DNA of 64,000 nt, from positions 42,071 through 106,070 of the forward strand of contig JAUJMU010000010.1 in assembly GCA_030446715.1 (NCBI GenBank). Direction: 5' to 3'. Both the position numbers and the translations under genes were made by a program. This DNA comes from Cytophagales bacterium. GTDB lineage: Bacteria; Bacteroidota; Bacteroidia; Cytophagales; 172606-1. The notes under the pieces were generated by a model, which searched no databases, was not told the DNA's origin, and saw nothing but the letters and a program-made list of their open reading frames with translations. Below are positions 59,767-64,000 of this stretch, piece after piece (the stretch's first letter is position 1; every line of letters begins with the position of its first letter).

Positions 59767-61833
59767 TTATCTTGCTTTGTCGTCCTTCACCCTTCTGACG
59801 AGCGGCTCGGTAATAACGGGCTTTTTAGTGGAGTCGGGCTTATCTCTTTTTGCCGGGTCCGGCGGAGTAATTTCATCATTTTTGGGCTTTGCTTCTTCCT
59901 TCCTGGTATCCGGGGGGCTGGTTTTGCTGGCAGCCTTCGCTTCAGTCTCCTTCTTTGTTTTGGCTTCCTTCCCTTCCGGCTTTGGCATAAAATTCAGATC
60001 ACGCATGTACTTTTCAAAATTTTCAAGGTTCGGGCGCTGCGGCACACCGGGCGACAAGTATTTCTCCATCACCAGCGAGGCAATTGGTGCGGCGACTACC
60101 CCACCAAAACCGGCGTTTTCAACGTAGCAGGCAATGGCAATTCTGGGATTGTGCTTGGGGGCGAAGGCAATGAAGGCAGCGTGATCCTTTCCTTTCTTGT
60201 TTTCAGAGGTGCCGGTTTTGCCGCACACGATATAGTCTTTCATGATGGCCAGGCGGGCCGTACCGGCTTTTACCACATCTTCCATCCCATCAATCACTAC
60301 CGAAAAATGAGTGCTGTCCACGCCAACGTAATTAGGCGTGGTAAACTTGGGATCTATTTTGCCTTTGCCAATTGCTTTGATCAGGTGAGGGGTAAAGTAG
60401 TGTCCCCGGTTGGCGATAATAGCCGCCAGATTGGCCATTTGTAAAGGCACTACTCCCAACTCTCCTTCGCCGATTGCCATGGAATACCAGTTGGAAAATT
60501 TCCAGCTGCCTCTGCCATACACGCGGTTGAAAAAGGAAGTATCGGGCACAAACCCGCGCTTTTCGTTGGGAAGGTCCATACCCAGTGTGCGTCCAAAACC
60601 AAACCTGCCGATGGCATCCCTCCAGCGCATAAGTCCTCTTTCAGAATCTTTGAAGGTATTGCCGGTTTCGTTATGATAGATATATTGACGGAATGCCTGG
60701 TAAAAATAAACGTTGCATGAAAACTGGATGGCATTATGCAGGCCATTGTGATTGCCGCCGTGATGGTGGCAACCCATAGGGCCAACGTCTGGCAGACGGG
60801 CCAGGGGAGTTAAAGAACCTTGTTGCAGGCCAACCAGTGACTGCACCAGCTTAAATATGGAACCTGGCCGGTACACGGCCTGAATGGGCCGGTTATAGAG
60901 TGGAATAAGGGGGTCTTTCTGCAGGGGCACGAAATTCTTCATGATGTCCCGCCCGGTGAGCTTATTGGGATCATAGGAAGGGTAGACACCATGCAGAGAA
61001 TTTCTCCGGTAGAAGGATCAATGGCCACAATGCTGCCGATCTTGTTCTGCATCAGTGATTCGGCGTACTGCTGGAGTTCGAGGTCAATGGACGAGATCAG
61101 CGTCTCGCCGGGTACTGAGAGGGTATCGTATTCCCCGTTCTTGAAGGAGCCTTTCGTTACGCCTTTTACATTTTCCAGCACGTACTTAACGCCCCGCTGG
61201 CCCCGCAGTATACTTTCGTAGTATTTTTCAAGTCCGCTGACGCCGATGTAATCACCTGTCTGGTAGTAAGGCTCCGGCTGGCTTACCAGTTGCTTTTTGT
61301 TGATCTCACCGATGTAACCCAGTGAGTTGGCCAGGGACTGGTGCGGATACGACCGGATGGTGCGGGAGGTATAGGAGAAGCCGGGATAATCGATCAGGCG
61401 GTCCTGAATGCGGGCAAAATCAAAGGTGGAAACCTGCTTGAACAGAGTATAGGGTTTCAAAGGGGAGGCGCGGCCCTCCCGCCGGTCTTTGCGGTAGGCC
61501 AGCATCAGGGTATCCATCTGCCCCTTAGTGATGCCCATATCGCGGCAGAACTTCAGGGTATCAACAATCCTGGTTTTTTTGGGGATAAAGGGAAATATCG
61601 AAAACGGGGCCGTTAATAACCACCAGCTTGCCGTTGCGGTCAAATATCTGGCCGCGGTGGGGTATTCAACTCTTTGATGACGTTGTTGTCTGCTGCATAC
61701 TTGTACTGACGTTGTTGTCTGCTGCATACTTGTAGCTTCCGTCCAGTACCTGCAGGTAAAACAGACGAATCAGAAAGACAATGCCGATGGCAATGAATAT
61801 GCCCTGAATTACAAATTTTCTTTCCTCTTGCAT
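59767..61833 (-). CDS. mrdA: Penicillin-binding protein 2, reading frame interrupted
   Basis: High-molecular-weight transpeptidase of the elongasome. It starts MQEERKFVIQGIFIAIGIVF at 61833 with one N-terminal helix. Active-site motifs are PGSIFKLVQ (SxxK), FSCNVYFYQ (SxN) and VCGKTGTSENKKG (KTG). A long Lys/Glu/Pro-rich tail ends it. Four lesions break the frame: a 29-bp tandem duplication at 61679-61734, one-base changes near 61655 and 61578 (the latter in an A run), and one near 60983. Since the gene is usually essential in rods and sits in the intact mre order, sequence error is the simpler view. The repaired product is about 690 residues. Confidence 0.88.
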
Positions 61834-62039
61834 GGAGAAAGCTCCGGTAAAGCGGTTGATGTCCTGTGCCTGGAAGGTTTGCTCTGGTGGGTAAAACCAA
61901 CGCAGGTACTATGAGTAAATATAAATAACTTGTACAGAATCACTATTGCTTCAATTACAAAAACTATGCTCCTGTAAGGTCAGTACAATGATTGTGCTGA
62001 ACTGCTTTGAAATCCGCCCGGAAGTGCAGAAAATGAAGT

Positions 62040-62544
62040 TTATTTCCGGAAGTATTGCAATATCAGTAACAGAGTTCCGGTAAATAAAGTGCTGCAGACT
62101 GCTTTTATTGCAGCGTGCCAGAACAGGTTCAGATTGCTGGCCTCAATAAAGAAAAGAGCCGCATGGTGGATGAAAATCAGCGTAATGGCGTAAGGAAGAA
62201 ACCAGTCAAGCCCCATCGTTTTGACGGAAATGTTCGTGCTGACTTCGTAGCCCCCGCGAGGCGTAATCAGTCCGGATGATCTGCGGACGCAGAAAGGCGA
62301 TCAGCACTGATGCTGCCGCGTGGATACCTGTGGTGTCGTAGAACAGATCCACCAGCAGACCGGTGCAAAACGCGAGGAAAAGGATCAATACTGATCCGGT
62401 CTCCAGAGGGAGGAGCAGGATAAAACCTACGTAGATAAAACAGAAAGCCGTGTCGAACAACACGAAATTCCGTACCAGCAGAATCTGCGCAGCAACAAAA
62501 AGGAAGAAGTTGACAAACTGAAGTGTGACATCTCTACTGTTCAT
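62040..62544 (-). CDS. mreD: Rod shape-determining protein MreD, frameshifted
   Basis: Starts MNSRDVTLQFVNFFLFV at 62544, inside the last codons of mreC. The first three quarters are in one frame (to FLRPQIIRTD); a one-base change in CGCGGGGG near 62262 shifts it. The correct end, TPRGGYEVSTNISVKTMGL to LLILQYFRK, stops at 62040. The repaired product of about 168 residues has five or six membrane helices, as expected for MreD, which helps localise the cell-wall elongation machinery. Confidence 0.85.
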
Positions 62545-63381
62545 CGTAGTGTACCGGTATAGTGGCTTTCTCCAGGGAGTCTTGTTCGGATTTGAAAAAA
62601 TTCTCAATCACGTACACGTAAGAAAGCCGGTTGAAATTGACGGAAAGATTCAGGTCCATATCGTAGAAGGTTTCCGTGCCGTTGTTCCGTGCCTCGTCAA
62701 TGGTGCCCACCATCACGCCCTGGGGAAAAATCGAGTTGTAGCTGGACGTAACTACCGTATCGCCCTTCTGCACGGCAATGTGCCGGGAATGTACAGCAGG
62801 CGGATCTTGCCGGCATCCCGGCCGTCCCACTTGGCGGTACCGATCTGGCCGTTCTTCAGCAGCTGCGACGACACCTGCATGTCCATGTTCAGCAGGGAAA
62901 CAAGAGTAGCATAATGCTCTGAGCAACTCTTGACCACTCCTACCACACCTTCGGGAGAAATAACGCCCATGCCCGGCTTGATGCCATCAAGGCTACCCTT
63001 GTCAATGGTGAGGTGATTATGAGAGTAGCGGGTGGTATTATTGATAACGCGGGCGGCAACGAAACGAAATTGCTTTGCGAGTGCCGAATCAAGCCGGTAG
63101 CCCTCAGGTGCCTTCTGTTTGTTCAGACTCAACTGGGAATACTGGATGAGCAGCCGGGCGTTCTCTTCGGCCAGCTGGCGGTTGGCTTCCTTCAGGTGCA
63201 GGTAGTCGGTCACTTCCCGCTGGGTTTTCAAAGCCCTGGCCGTGTAGGCATTGGAGGAGTTGAAAAAAGCTGCACCCTGATACGTGTTGTTCTTTATGAT
63301 CAGCCACCCGCAGACAACTTCCAGCAACACGAAAATCAGGAAAGCCCGGTATCTGTATAAAAATTGAAATAATCCGTGCAT
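62534..63381 (-). CDS. mreC: Rod shape-determining protein MreC, frameshifted
   Basis: Starts MHGLFQFLYRYRAFLIFVLL at 63381, a single membrane helix followed by a coiled coil (YLHLKEANRQLAEENARLLI) and the beta-rich periplasmic domain (NHLTIDKGSLDGIKPGMGVI, VSLLNMDMQVSSQLLKNGQI). After LLYIPG a one-base change near 62785 shifts the frame; HIAVQKGDTVVTSSYNSIFP to IPVHYDEQ completes it at 62534. The repaired length is about 282. MreC organises the elongasome with PBP2. Its stop overlaps the mreD start. Confidence 0.88.
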
Positions 63382-63388
63382 GCCGTAC

Positions 63389-63460
63389 GGAGTTGGGGAG
63401 TTTAGGAGTTGGAGAGTCGGGGAGTTGGGGAGTTCAGGAGTTGGGGAGTTCAGGAGTAGT
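63389..63460. repeat. Tandem GGAGTTGGGGAGTT-type intergenic repeat
   Basis: Degenerate copies of GAGTTGGGGAGTTCAG follow one another in the short gap between mreB and mreC. The tract is G-rich and directional, and could form G-quadruplex-like folds. Related words occur at 7630-7660 and 47790-47900. Confidence 0.75.
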
Positions 63461-63550
63461 CAGATTGTCAGAACTGATAGCGGAATACAGCTATCTGTTC
63501 CCGAAGCCTTGTACCCATAAACTCACAAACCCATAAACCCTCAAACTCCG

Positions 63551-64000
63551 TTAACTCATCAGCACTGCCCGGAAGGACTTGATATTTTTCAGCGCCATGC
63601 CGGTACCTCTTACCACAGCCCGCAGCGGATCTTCGGCCACGTGGATGGCAAGTTTGGTTTTGGCGGCCAGCCGCTTGTCCAGACCACGCAGCAGCGCGCC
63701 GCCGCCGGTCAGGTGAATTCCGTTGGTGTAAATGTCGGCCGATAATTCCGGGGGAGACATTTCCAGCGCCTTCAGAACCGCTTCCTCAATTTTGGAGACG
63801 GACTTGTCGAGCGCATAGGCAATTTCGGAGTACGAAACCTTGATCGTTTTTGGAATACCCGTCATCAGATCGCGGCCCCGGATTTCGTAATCAGCGGGAG
63901 GCGCATCGAGTTCGGTAAGGGCAGAACCCACTTCAATCTTCACTTTCTCGGCCGACCGCTCTCCGATCAGCAGGTTGTGCTGACGGCGCATGTAATCGAG
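63551..64000 (-). CDS. mreB: Rod shape-determining protein MreB, C-terminal part
   Basis: The C-terminal 149 codons of a gene that runs off the right edge (the edge codons read LDY before MRRQHNLLIGERS). Actin-like filament protein guiding cell-wall synthesis. Landmarks are IGERSAEKVKIEVGSAL, YEIRGRDLMTGIPKTIKVS, GIHLTGGGALLRGLDKRL with the nucleotide-binding GGGA, and VRGTGMALKNIKSFRAVL. The order mreB-mreC-mreD-mrdA on one strand is the standard rod-shape operon. Confidence 0.96.
   Translation of the reverse strand, partial: LDYMRRQHNLLIGERSAEKVKIEVGSALTELDAPPADYEIRGRDLMTGIPKTIKVSYSEIAYALDKSVSKIEEAVLKALEMSPPELSADIYTNGIHLTGGGALLRGLDKRLAAKTKLAIHVAEDPLRAVVRGTGMALKNIKSFRAVLMS

Overview
The window looks like a chromosomal segment from a Cytophagales bacterium (Bacteroidota), probably near Spirosoma and its relatives. 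Four things point there. It carries lineage-typical families: a type IX secretion sorting domain, OMP_b-brl TonB-dependent receptors, SusC remnants, DUF1573, DUF4142, DUF3822, a DUF6929-like protein, and LytS/LytTR and Rcp1-type signalling. Promoters fit the Bacteroidetes TTTG-N19-21-TAnnTTTG consensus. It has a Bacteroidetes-type tyrosine integrase. It is rich in intergenic palindromes. Base composition is moderately GC-rich, with a few clearly AT-richer accessory genes. No rRNA or CRISPR is present; one tRNA (Ser, GGA) is found.

Layout. 1-10.5 kb: accessory lipoprotein and VOC genes, murQ with a frameshifted amino-sugar kinase (cell-wall sugar salvage), a cytochrome b5-like protein, a flavin-binding protein, dinB, a uronate module (SDR reductase, uxuA, ThuA protein), then an RHS remnant with an AT-rich lipoprotein. 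10.5-24 kb: broken htrA, an alpha/beta hydrolase, tex, a candidate small RNA, a DUF3822 protein, a Nudix hydrolase, a heavily frameshifted RecD/UvrD-like helicase, DUF1573, ppa, crcB, a PAP2-like remnant, DUF4142 and a tiny protein that is almost only a T9SS sorting domain. 24-39 kb: phosphodiesterase-like enzyme, manganese catalase, a two-component cluster with decayed kinase pieces, a DUF481 barrel, a TonB-dependent receptor and a divergent LytS/LytTR pair. 39-44 kb: the most mobile stretch, with palindromic repeats, a fused ECF-sigma/SusC relic, a toxin-antitoxin-serine recombinase operon and a tyrosine integrase beside tRNA-Ser. 44-64 kb: mostly housekeeping genes (lysA, pgeF, acpH, slyD, fabH, thrC, yajQ), a GH15 glucoamylase-like enzyme, a histone-deacetylase-like enzyme, a TetR/AarF pair, and the rod-shape locus mreB-mreC-mreD-mrdA, whose first gene runs off the right edge.

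Reading-frame integrity is a theme. At least ten genes carry indels or a stop, including the normally indispensable mreC, mreD and mrdA. Many lesions are single-base changes in short homopolymers, and one is a 29-bp tandem duplication. This suggests residual sequencing or assembly error for part of them. Other cases (RHS, PAP2, kinase ends, sigma/SusC fusion) are clear truncations and look like real gene decay. The strongest candidates for something unusual are the toxin-antitoxin-recombinase operon at the tRNA-Ser integrase locus, the promoter-to-terminator unit at 16652-16863 that looks like a small RNA gene, an inverted pair of triple-palindrome repeats 39 kb apart, and a nested MITE-like element at 46205-46528.
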